Of a DNA stretch of 7,567 nucleotides, positions 1-5,950 are shown piece after piece. The DNA is taken from contig JAFDXS010000104.1 in the NCBI GenBank assembly GCA_018267795.1, positions 1-7,567 on the forward strand. Reading direction: 5' to 3'. Numbering within the stretch: the first letter of the stretch is position 1; the number at the start of each line of letters is the position of its first letter. A program made the position numbers and the translations under genes. Below the pieces are notes generated by a model, which saw only the letters and a program-made list of their open reading frames with translations, ran no database searches and had not been told where the DNA came from. The DNA comes from Bacteroidota bacterium. GTDB lineage: Bacteria > Bacteroidota > Bacteroidia > Chitinophagales > Chitinophagaceae.

Positions 1-850
1 CAGGCATTTGCTCAAAGGTTTTTATGTGTCCACCTGCTATCAGTGCCACCGTAATAATGCCCATTACTTTCTGTGCGTCATTACCTCCGTGGCCTATGCT
101 AAAAGCTGCTGAAGATATTAGTTGCAAGCGCTTAAACCATACAGTAGAGCGGGCATAATTCAGGCTGCTTAGAAATAATGTGAAAATACTGATTACAATA
201 AGTATAAACGCCAGGAATATCCACTTAAAGTTCTTTGTATCCGTTACCACATTCAGGAAATAAGAGTTATGGTGTGCTTTCAGCTTCGTCGGGTCCAGTT
301 CCATTATCTGGCTCAGGAATATACACACAGCTATTATCACGCCTATTGATACCAGTTTAGGTAATATCCCTTTCCTGAAAGCATTGATAAACCACAGGGA
401 AATAATAAAGGCAGCTATCATACCCACCAGTGGTGCCAGTACTATAAAGCTTATTGTTTTTATTACAGGTTCAGGGTTCACAGAGCCAAAGCCGGCATGA
501 GCTATAGCAGCACCTGCAAAGCCACCAATCAGTGTATGCGACGAGCTGGATGGTATTCCAAACCACCAGGTCAGCAGGTTCCAGCCTATAGATGCTATAA
601 GCCCGGCTATTATTACCGTCAGCGTAATATCCACTTCCTTCACAGTTTTGGATATAGTATTGGCTACACCATGGTCTTTAAATATAAAGAAGGCAACAAA
701 GTTGAACATGGCAGCCCATATTACTGCCTGGAAGGGCGTGAGCACCTTTGTAGATACAACAGTGGCTATGGAATTGGCAGCATCATGAAAGCCATTGATA
801 AAATCAAAGACCAATGCCAGCACTATAATGAATATTAGCAATGTAGACAT
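1..850 (-). CDS. pit: PiT-family inorganic phosphate transporter (C-terminus cut by window edge)
   Basis: Low-affinity phosphate permease of the inner membrane, normally driven by a cation or proton gradient and taking up metal-phosphate or free phosphate. The reading frame is open from the ATG at 850 to the window edge (283 codons visible). Both duplicated PiT signatures are present: NGFHDAANSIATVVST at residues 19-34 and GHGGNDAQK at about 253-261. The family motif GIPSSSSHTLIGG sits at residues 98-110. Hydrophobic segments cover most of the rest, with a polar stretch near residues 187-210 (about MELDPTKLKAHHNSYF) between the two halves, as in other bacterial PiT proteins. The gene starts 15 bp after the stop of the DUF47 gene, so the two are almost certainly co-transcribed. 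The spacer has no Shine-Dalgarno sequence on the coding strand, which is normal in Bacteroidota. The family assignment is firm; the exact transported cation is not visible. Confidence 0.96.
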   Translation of the reverse strand, partial: MSTLLIFIIVLALVFDFINGFHDAANSIATVVSTKVLTPFQAVIWAAMFNFVAFFIFKDHGVANTISKTVKEVDITLTVIIAGLIASIGWNLLTWWFGIPSSSSHTLIGGFAGAAIAHAGFGSVNPEPVIKTISFIVLAPLVGMIAAFIISLWFINAFRKGILPKLVSIGVIIAVCIFLSQIMELDPTKLKAHHNSYFLNVVTDTKNFKWIFLAFILIVISIFTLFLSSLNYARSTVWFKRLQLISSAAFSIGHGGNDAQKVMGIITVALIAGGHIKTFEQMP

Positions 851-865
851 AAAGGAGAAAAGCTA

Positions 866-1516
866 CTAAGCGTATTTAATGATAATGGATTCAATAACAT
901 TTGCGGCATCTTCGCACTTGTCGGTTACTGTTTCCAGCATTTGATACAGGTCTTTTTTCTTTATTAGCTCTACTGCATTTATCTGCGCGCTGAATAGTTC
1001 CATCATTGCTTTGTCCAGCAGGTCATCTCCATCATTCTCCAGGCTGTTTATCAGTACGCATGCATCAGTTATTGCGCGTAGGTTTTTCATATTGCGCAGT
1101 TCATGCACACTGGTATGCAGGGCGTTTATCGATTTTGCTATTATATCCCCAAAGCCGCGCAGGGTATCATCATTCTTGTCGTTTATGCCATAGTTCACTA
1201 TGCGCTTTGCTGCACCCCATATATAGTCTGCCACGTCATCAAGCGAGGTGGTTAGGTAGTGTATATCCTCACGGTCAAATGGCGTAATGAAGTTTCTCCC
1301 CAGTTCTATAAATATGCGGTGTGTTACCTCGTCATTTTTATGCTCCAGTGTTTCCAGGCTCTTCAGCAAAGCATCTCTTTCATATATGTCTTGAGAGTTC
1401 ACCGCCTTTACAAAAACATTTGCCATTTCTACCAGGGTCAGTGATACTTCTTCAAACAGGCCATAAAATACCTTGTCTTTAGGAAGGAAAAACTTTACGA
1501 TTGAGCTAAACGCCAT
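866..1516 (-). CDS. DUF47 / PhoU-like phosphate transport accessory protein
   Basis: A 216-residue all-helical cytoplasmic protein of the DUF47 (PhoU_div) family, which is related to PhoU and typically encoded next to Pit permeases. It is thought to regulate or assist them. The diagnostic segment TPFDREDIHYLTTSLDDVAD lies at residues 78-97, and the length is typical for the family (about 205-220). No membrane segment or signal peptide is seen. The ATG at 1516 begins MAFSSIVKFFLPKDKVFY, the usual DUF47 N-terminus, so the start is secure. The pit gene follows 15 bp downstream, and this order (DUF47 first, pit second) is the common one. A candidate promoter lies 39-46 bp upstream of the start. 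The segment RIVNYGI (105-111) shares an almost identical coding sequence with the DUF1599 gene 3 kb away; this is listed separately. Confidence 0.95.
   Translation of the reverse strand: MAFSSIVKFFLPKDKVFYGLFEEVSLTLVEMANVFVKAVNSQDIYERDALLKSLETLEHKNDEVTHRIFIELGRNFITPFDREDIHYLTTSLDDVADYIWGAAKRIVNYGINDKNDDTLRGFGDIIAKSINALHTSVHELRNMKNLRAITDACVLINSLENDGDDLLDKAMMELFSAQINAVELIKKKDLYQMLETVTDKCEDAANVIESIIIKYA
1183..1203. repeat. 21-bp exact repeat, copy in DUF47 gene
   Basis: These 21 bases are identical to 4215-4235 in the DUF1599 gene. A 15-base core, ccatagttcactatg, also occurs at 3938-3952 in the second DUF1599 repeat. On the coding (minus) strand all three encode IVNYG(I), and the core contains a short inverted repeat, CATAG-TGAA-CTATG. 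It lies entirely inside coding sequence, so it is probably a consequence of shared peptide sequence and codon preference rather than a DNA element. Confidence 0.5.
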
Positions 1517-1554
1517 AACAATTATTTAATGAAAATGTAATATTGAACAGGCGG

Positions 1555-1562
1555 CAAAAATA
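1555..1562 (-). promoter_or_regulatory. Candidate Bacteroidota -7 box for DUF47-pit
   Basis: Read on the minus strand this is TATTTTTG, a full match to the Bacteroidota -7 consensus TAnnTTTG. It would place a transcription start near 1548 and a leader of about 30 nt before the DUF47 ATG. No clear TTTG -33 element is seen at the expected distance, so the call rests on the -7 box and its position in the only intergenic region upstream of the operon. Confidence 0.4.
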
Positions 1563-1563
1563 G

Positions 1564-1594
1564 CGTTACTTATCGGGGCTGTATAATGATAACG
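1564..1594. repeat. Imperfect inverted repeat upstream of DUF47-pit
   Basis: The left arm CGTTAcTTATC (1564-1574) faces the right arm GATAACG (1588-1594). CGTTA/TAACG or TTATC/GATAA can each pair across a spacer. It lies immediately upstream of the candidate -7 box, where an operator or activator site could sit. It could equally be chance in AT-rich DNA, and it does not look like a terminator for the upstream permease because no T-run follows on the minus strand. Confidence 0.2.
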
Positions 1595-1635
1595 TAAAAT
1601 TAATGATTTCTTAACCTTGGAATAATATAAGAGTT

Positions 1636-2694
1636 TTAATACAGGCGTACTCTCGGGTCCAGCCAGCCATATAGCATATCTGTCACCAGGTTCACTACTA
1701 TAAATATTACAGCAGTCAGCAGCACCGAGCCCATAACTATCGGGAAATCAAACTTATCCAGTCCATCTACCGTAAGTTTGCCCACACCCTTCCAGCCAAA
1801 TATATACTCCACGAAAAATGCCCCCGCCAGCAGTTCTGCCAGCCAGCCCGATATGGCCGTAATAACAGGGTTCAACGCATTAGGTAAAGCATGCCTGAAT
1901 ACGATCTTCGTTTTAGATAGCCCTTTTGCATAAGCGGTCCTTATATAATCCTGGCTTAGTACATCCAGCAGTGCACTTCTCGTCAACTGCGTAATAATAG
2001 CCAATGGCCTTATGCCCAGCGCCAGGGCAGGTAATATTAAATTTTTAAGTACCAGGTGCTTCCCGGTAAACGGATCATACTCCCACAGGCTGCCCGTCAT
2101 ATTTAGGCCCGTATATCCATGCCACAGGTATCCAAGCAGCCAGGCTATTATCAGCCCCGCAAAGAATGAAGGCATTGATATTCCCGCCACGCTGGCCGCC
2201 ACCGCAGATGTATCCATCCAGGTACCTTTTTTCAGCGCAGCTATTACGCCAAGTAGTATGCCCACCACTGTTGCCAGTGCCATAGCAGCTATTGCTAATA
2301 TTACAGTGCCCGGCAATGCTTCAGCCAGCACATTATTCACCAGTCTTTTAGTTCGGTAGCTGCGTCCCAGGTAGGGCCACTTTATGGCCACAAACTTTTT
2401 CTTCGAGATAGGGAAGAGCGCTGTATAATGATATTTTTCCGTACTCTCCGCATCCCTGCCATGCACCCCTATCGGCGATATATCGTCCAGGTACAGCAGG
2501 TAGCGCGTCAGCATAGGTTTGTCCAGGTTCATCTCCTTGCGTACATTTTCGGTAGTGGCGCTATTCGTTCGTTGCCCCATTACCAGCCTGGCAGGGTCGC
2601 CCGGCAGCACATTAAAGAGAAAGAATACCAGTGTCACCACGCCCCACAGCACCAGCAGGCTGTATCGTATGCGCCGTGCCAGGTATCTTAGCAC
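1636..2694 (-). CDS. OppB/DppB-type ABC transporter permease
   Basis: Inner-membrane permease subunit of a peptide/nickel-type ABC importer, 352 residues (E. coli DppB is about 339). The N-terminus MLRYLARRIRYSLLVLWGVV followed by FNVLPGDPARLVMG is the standard OppB start with its first membrane helix. A long hydrophilic segment (about residues 60-120) follows, ending in WPYLGRSY. The permease core has five further membrane segments, and the cytoplasmic EAA-type loop is visible as YIRTAYAKGLSKTKIVFRHA from about residue 250. The C-terminus LDPRVRLY is typical. The start codon is GTG (2694-2692), and its G is the last base of the upstream TAG stop (TAGTG), which implies translational coupling. 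The next Met, in LVMGQR near residue 39, would delete the first helix, so the GTG start is preferred. No second permease, ATPase or substrate-binding protein is encoded nearby, so the substrate and partners are unknown. Confidence 0.95.
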   Translation of the reverse strand: MLRYLARRIRYSLLVLWGVVTLVFFLFNVLPGDPARLVMGQRTNSATTENVRKEMNLDKPMLTRYLLYLDDISPIGVHGRDAESTEKYHYTALFPISKKKFVAIKWPYLGRSYRTKRLVNNVLAEALPGTVILAIAAMALATVVGILLGVIAALKKGTWMDTSAVAASVAGISMPSFFAGLIIAWLLGYLWHGYTGLNMTGSLWEYDPFTGKHLVLKNLILPALALGIRPLAIITQLTRSALLDVLSQDYIRTAYAKGLSKTKIVFRHALPNALNPVITAISGWLAELLAGAFFVEYIFGWKGVGKLTVDGLDKFDFPIVMGSVLLTAVIFIVVNLVTDMLYGWLDPRVRLY

Positions 2695-3824
2695 TATTGC
2701 AGCTCCAGTTTACCGCTTTGCATAGAAATTCCCTTAGGGTAGTCGCGATAACTCCATTTATTCATTATCACACTATCCTTAATCAGCATTAGCCCGGGGT
2801 TGGAGCGCATCACGGTTTTTGTCACAGTAGCGTCCAGTTGCAGGAAGTCAATGCCCGGCATATTCCATTTTTGCTGCAGCGCCATAGCATCCTTTTTGTC
2901 AGATGATGTCACCACGTAAAAATTAATATTTTGCTTGCGTGCTTCAGTTATTATGTTGTGCAGCCTGTCCATGTTGTCCTCACGAGCGCTGTTAGCATCC
3001 CGCACAAACAGCAGGAAGGTATAGCCTTTAGCTGTCAGTATTTCCTGCGTATGGTCATTGCCATCATAGTCCGTAAGTGTAAAGTCCCTTACCAGCGGTT
3101 CTCCTGTTGCTTCCTTTATCAGCTTATCCTTGCGGTCCACAAATTTCCAGGTAGTGTCCTGCCACGGATAGTTCTGCGTAGTAAATTCTTTCTTCACACC
3201 ATCCTTCTCATATATCATCACGCTTTCATACACCGCAGGTGTAGCGCCCGGTGGTATCTGCATTTCCTGCCACAGGTTATTACCTGCTTTATAAGCCAGG
3301 CAATCATAATAAGGCAAATGCTCCAGTGCCCACCATTGCGAGCCGAATGCAAAGAACGCAGTAAGTATTATTATAGCAGTATTTGGGTACTTAGGCAAAA
3401 GCGGATGCACGCGTTTGCGCATCGCAAATAGAAATATGCTCAACACCAGCAATACCACATCCTTATAGAAAGTAGCGCTGTTAGATATCTTTATACACGC
3501 ACCAAAGCAGCCGCATTCCTTCACCGTCCCCGTAAACCACGCATAGGCAGTAAGAAAGGTGAACAGCATATTTAACAACAATAACAATACAGAAAACACC
3601 CGGAACGCAAAGCCCAGTAGCACAGCCATGCCGCACAGTATTTCAAAGGCTATCATCGCTATAGAGAAGGCAAATGCATAAGGCTCCATAAAGCCCATAT
3701 GCAGCACTTCAAAGAATTCTTTCATCTTATATACCAGCCCCAGAGGGTCATTGGCCTTCACCAGTCCCGAGAATATAAACAAAACACCCACCACGATCCT
3801 CACCAACCAAAGGAAGTATTTCAT
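2694..3824 (-). CDS. BT_3928-type DoxX/MauE membrane protein with thioredoxin-like C-terminal domain
   Basis: A 376-residue membrane protein. The N-terminal half is a DoxX/MauE-like four-helix bundle (helices near residues 5-22, 48-71, 75-96 and 119-135), followed by a fifth helix at about 149-166. The motif ECGCFGACIKIS (Cys104, Cys106, Cys110) is the cysteine signature seen in this branch. The rest, after LPYYDCLAYKAGNN (Cys175), is probably periplasmic and contains a thioredoxin-like region from about residue 250 (GYTFLLFVRDANSAR...NINFYVVTSSD). No cysteine occurs after 175, so this domain lacks a CXXC active site. The family is conserved in Bacteroidota, often near DUF1599 and triosephosphate isomerase genes; its biochemical role is unproven, and a redox or disulfide-relay role is only inferred from MauE. 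A 79-bp AT-rich gap separates it from the upstream DUF1599 gene, and its TAG stop overlaps the permease GTG start. Confidence 0.9.
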   Translation of the reverse strand: MKYFLWLVRIVVGVLFIFSGLVKANDPLGLVYKMKEFFEVLHMGFMEPYAFAFSIAMIAFEILCGMAVLLGFAFRVFSVLLLLLNMLFTFLTAYAWFTGTVKECGCFGACIKISNSATFYKDVVLLVLSIFLFAMRKRVHPLLPKYPNTAIIILTAFFAFGSQWWALEHLPYYDCLAYKAGNNLWQEMQIPPGATPAVYESVMIYEKDGVKKEFTTQNYPWQDTTWKFVDRKDKLIKEATGEPLVRDFTLTDYDGNDHTQEILTAKGYTFLLFVRDANSAREDNMDRLHNIITEARKQNINFYVVTSSDKKDAMALQQKWNMPGIDFLQLDATVTKTVMRSNPGLMLIKDSVIMNKWSYRDYPKGISMQSGKLELQ

Positions 3825-3903
3825 ATAGCTATTTCTATTTTATCATTTTTAGATTTGAAGAAACTATTTTCATTCTATATTTTCTCTCGAACAACACATC
3901 GAC

Positions 3904-4443
3904 TTACAACTCTGAAATTTTTATCAATGCAAATATCCCATAGTTCACTATGTCGATAAAGTTTGCATCCATGCCCTCACTCACTATCGTTTGCCCGTCA
4001 TTAGCCAGTATCTGTTTTATGCGTAGCAGCTTCACCAGTATCAGGTCCACGAACGATTGTTGCGACATATCTCGCCATGCCTCACCATAGTCATGGTTTT
4101 TTTGCAGCATCAGGTCCTGTACTTTTTTAGCCTCGCGTTCATACCACATCCTCGCATCCTCAGCGCTTAGTTCAGTATCGGCATCTGCGGCCATAGCGCC
4201 TTGTATCAGGGCTATTATGCCATAGTTCACTATGCCTATAAATTCGCTTTCTATACTATCCTGTATTTTTTGCTCGCCGTTTTCCTGTATCTGGCGTATA
4301 CGCCATGCCTTTATGTATATCTGGTCCACTATGCTTATGGGGCGTAGCACCCGCCACGATGTACCATAGTCTTTAGCCTTCTTTACATACAGGTCTTCGC
4401 ACTGGGCCAATACCTGTTCATACTGTTGCAAAGTGTGCGTCAT
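3904..4443 (-). CDS. Tandem DUF1599 (Nmad1-like) protein
   Basis: A cytoplasmic, largely helical protein of 179 residues made of two copies of the DUF1599 domain. Copy 1 (residues about 8-81) has KDYGTSWR, then VDQIYIKAWRIRQI, then FIGIVNYGIIALI. Copy 2 (about 101-175) has NHDYGEAWR, then VDLILVKLLRIKQI, then FIDIVNYGIFALI. DUF1599 has, as far as I recall, been named a nucleotide-modification-associated domain; no activity can be read from the sequence. I chose the ATG at 4443 (MTHTLQQYEQVL), which matches the usual family start and has an A-rich context (AAAGCAAACA). The frame stays open to an ATG at 4536, but that would add a basic 31-residue leader and leave only 6 bp before folP on the other strand. 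It is probably the first gene of an operon with the DoxX protein and the permease. Confidence 0.9.
   Translation of the reverse strand: MTHTLQQYEQVLAQCEDLYVKKAKDYGTSWRVLRPISIVDQIYIKAWRIRQIQENGEQKIQDSIESEFIGIVNYGIIALIQGAMAADADTELSAEDARMWYEREAKKVQDLMLQKNHDYGEAWRDMSQQSFVDLILVKLLRIKQILANDGQTIVSEGMDANFIDIVNYGIFALIKISEL
4215..4235. repeat. 21-bp exact repeat, copy in DUF1599 gene
   Basis: Partner of the copy at 1183-1203; it encodes IVNYGI in the first DUF1599 domain on the minus strand. The equivalent site in the second domain (3938-3952) keeps 15 identical bases, as expected from the internal gene duplication. Confidence 0.5.
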
Positions 4444-4542
4444 TGTTTGCTTTTCGGTTTGCCGTTTTCGTTTATCTATGGCCTTTCTTCCTTTCCGCTG
4501 AAACATTGCTAAATTACAGCTTCGAAAACCATACATTTTTCT
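4444..4542. promoter_or_regulatory. Divergent promoter region between DUF1599 operon and folP
   Basis: This 99-bp gap should hold both divergent promoters. On the minus strand TAATTTAG (4516-4509) is one mismatch from TAnnTTTG and would give a leader of about 60 nt for the DUF1599 gene. On the plus strand TACATTTT (4532-4539) is also one mismatch away, but it sits so close to the folP GTG that a start from it would give almost no leader. Neither has a convincing -33 element, so the region is supported mainly by gene layout. Confidence 0.35.
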
Positions 4543-5394
4543 GTGAGTTTCAAAAATACACTTTTACCCATACAAACCACGCTTCAAAGCAAAGGCCGTA
4601 TCCTCAGCCTTGCTCAGCCTGTTGTCATGGGCATCCTCAACGCTACCCCCGACAGCTTCTACACTAAAGGTAAGGATAGCGATAAAGACAGCCTGTTAAA
4701 GATTGCTGAAAAAATGATACGTGACGGCGCCGCTATATTAGATATAGGTGGTGCTACCACCAAGCCTGGTGCAGCACTCATCTCGCCTGATGAAGAATTA
4801 GATAGGGTCATCCCCGCCATTGAACTTATTCATAAAAATTTTCCTGATGTATGGCTTTCGGCCGATACCTATAATGCCGCAATTGCTAAAGAAGCTGTAG
4901 TCGCAGGTGTATCTATCATAAATGATGTCAGCGCCGGTCGCTTCGATACCGATATGTTGCACACCGTAGCCGCATTAAAAGTTCCCTACATCGCCATGCA
5001 CATGCAGGGCACACCCGAAACCATGCAGCAGAACCCTCAATATATTAATGTAGTAACAGAGGTCCGCGATTATCTGAAAGATATAGCAGCACAATGCTAC
5101 AAAGCAGGTATTACAGATGTCATCATTGATCCCGGCTTCGGCTTCGGCAAAACCCTGGAGCATAATTTTTCTTTGCTCAATGATCTGCACGCTTTCCGCA
5201 TGTTAGGTAAGCCGGTACTTGCTGGCCTTTCCCGCAAATCCATGATATGCAAAGCGCTAAAAGTAAATCCTGAGCACGCACTCAACGGCAGCACAGTGCT
5301 CCACATGGCGGCCCTCCAGCAGGGTGCATCCATACTCAGGGTGCATGATGTAAAGGAAGCAATGGAAGTGATTAACTTGTTCAATTGCTTTTAG
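4543..5394 (+). CDS. folP: Dihydropteroate synthase
   Basis: Condenses 6-hydroxymethyl-dihydropterin pyrophosphate with p-aminobenzoate to form dihydropteroate in folate synthesis; it is the sulfonamide target and acts in the cytoplasm. The 283-residue length fits the family (E. coli 282). The TIM-barrel motifs appear in order: MGILNATPDSFY (29-40), loop 2 GGATTKPGA (69-77), SADTYN with Asp108, IINDVSAG with Asn127, IDPGFGFGK with Asp196, GLSRKSM with Ser230-Arg231-Lys232, and ILRVHDV with Arg266 and His268. Loop 2 has Lys74 where E. coli has Arg63 and Ala71 where it has Glu60. The start is GTG at 4543; no ATG, GTG or TTG lies between it and Met29, which is inside the first core strand, so GTG is the only sensible start unless a rarer codon is used. 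It is divergent from the DUF1599 operon and convergent with the next gene (8-bp gap). Confidence 0.97.
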   Translation: MSFKNTLLPIQTTLQSKGRILSLAQPVVMGILNATPDSFYTKGKDSDKDSLLKIAEKMIRDGAAILDIGGATTKPGAALISPDEELDRVIPAIELIHKNFPDVWLSADTYNAAIAKEAVVAGVSIINDVSAGRFDTDMLHTVAALKVPYIAMHMQGTPETMQQNPQYINVVTEVRDYLKDIAAQCYKAGITDVIIDPGFGFGKTLEHNFSLLNDLHAFRMLGKPVLAGLSRKSMICKALKVNPEHALNGSTVLHMAALQQGASILRVHDVKEAMEVINLFNCF

Positions 5395-5402
5395 GGCGAC
5401 GC

Positions 5403-5840
5403 TTATTTTTTATTTACCTGCCAGCCTTCAAAGGGCTTAACGGTAGCGAAGTTAGGCCCTCCATCTTTCCCTGTTCCGGGTATCCTTGTTGTTAGTATTA
5501 AGTCAGAAGATTTACTTAGCTCAGTAATAGTATCCCAACTAATGCCCGATAGGGGCACTTTTATTCTGCGTGCCCAGCCATCAGCCTGTCCCGCATATTG
5601 GCCCACATCTATATAAAAGAATTGGCCTAACGGCTTGCCTTGTACAAATGGTCCCGTAAATCGCGGCTCATTTGTTTTCTGTGGATCGCTTTTTAGTTGT
5701 ATGCTCAGGCTAAATTGTAAATCCCCATCATCAGAACGTTGTGTCTGTATAGTTTCATAGTTACTTCCGCTGCCTTTTTGAACCGCGAAATCTACACCCG
5801 CAGGTGGTTTTTGCAGCAGTACGTGCAATGTGATATCCAT
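5403..5840 (-). CDS. DUF5990-like small protein of unknown function
   Basis: A 145-residue soluble protein that I assign to DUF5990 from memory of the family pattern: a strand-rich N-terminus with PPAGVDFAVQKGSG (residues about 12-25), then DGDLQFSLSIQL, then RFTGPFVQGKPLGQFFYIDVG and AGQADGWARRIKVPLSGI. No signal peptide, membrane segment or catalytic motif is evident. The many beta-prone segments suggest a small beta-rich fold, and no function is known to me. The ATG at 5840 is the natural start. It is convergent with folP, with only 8 bp between the stops and no recognisable terminator, and it diverges from the CDF gene across about 110 bp of AT-rich DNA. I saw no convincing promoter box for it there. 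Confidence 0.8.
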   Translation of the reverse strand: MDITLHVLLQKPPAGVDFAVQKGSGSNYETIQTQRSDDGDLQFSLSIQLKSDPQKTNEPRFTGPFVQGKPLGQFFYIDVGQYAGQADGWARRIKVPLSGISWDTITELSKSSDLILTTRIPGTGKDGGPNFATVKPFEGWQVNKK

Positions 5841-5913
5841 AGGTGATAGTATGGGTGTCTATTTTTAAATGGTATCTCAATTTAATGAAAAAGTGTTTTT
5901 AATTTTTACTTTT

Positions 5914-5921
5914 TAATTTTG
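5914..5921 (+). promoter_or_regulatory. Candidate Bacteroidota -7 box for the CDF gene
   Basis: TAATTTTG matches TAnnTTTG fully and would place the transcription start near 5928, about 22 nt before the ATG at 5951. No exact TTTG -33 element is present; the T-rich stretch around 5894-5906 is the nearest candidate. Confidence 0.45.
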
Positions 5922-5927
5922 AATTCA

Positions 5928-5941
5928 GGGCCTTTACGCCC
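5928..5941 (+). other. Short GC hairpin in the CDF leader
   Basis: GGGC (5928-5931) and GCCC (5938-5941) can pair across a 6-base loop within the predicted short 5' leader, ending 9 bases before the CDF ATG. It is the only GC-rich patch in an AT-rich spacer. It could affect initiation, but a 4-bp stem is weak evidence. Confidence 0.25.
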
Positions 5942-5950
5942 AATGTTGCA

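Noticed and set aside
497..838. 113-codon plus-strand open frame opposite the pit gene
   Set aside because: It lies wholly antisense to a clear PiT permease and its translation (many Tyr, Cys, Gly, Ser) resembles no family; it is a shadow of the real frame.
851..860. AAAGGAG on the plus strand resembling a Shine-Dalgarno site
   Set aside because: It is on the wrong strand for the DUF47-pit operon and no plus-strand start follows at a suitable distance.
3850..3857. TAGATTTG, a full plus-strand match to TAnnTTTG
   Set aside because: No plus-strand gene follows; downstream sequence is the antisense of the DUF1599 gene. Such 6-base matches arise often in AT-rich spacers.
4444..4536. N-terminal extension of the DUF1599 gene to an ATG at 4536
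   Set aside because: The extra 31 residues are basic, low in complexity and unlike the family start, and the extension would erase the divergent promoter region.
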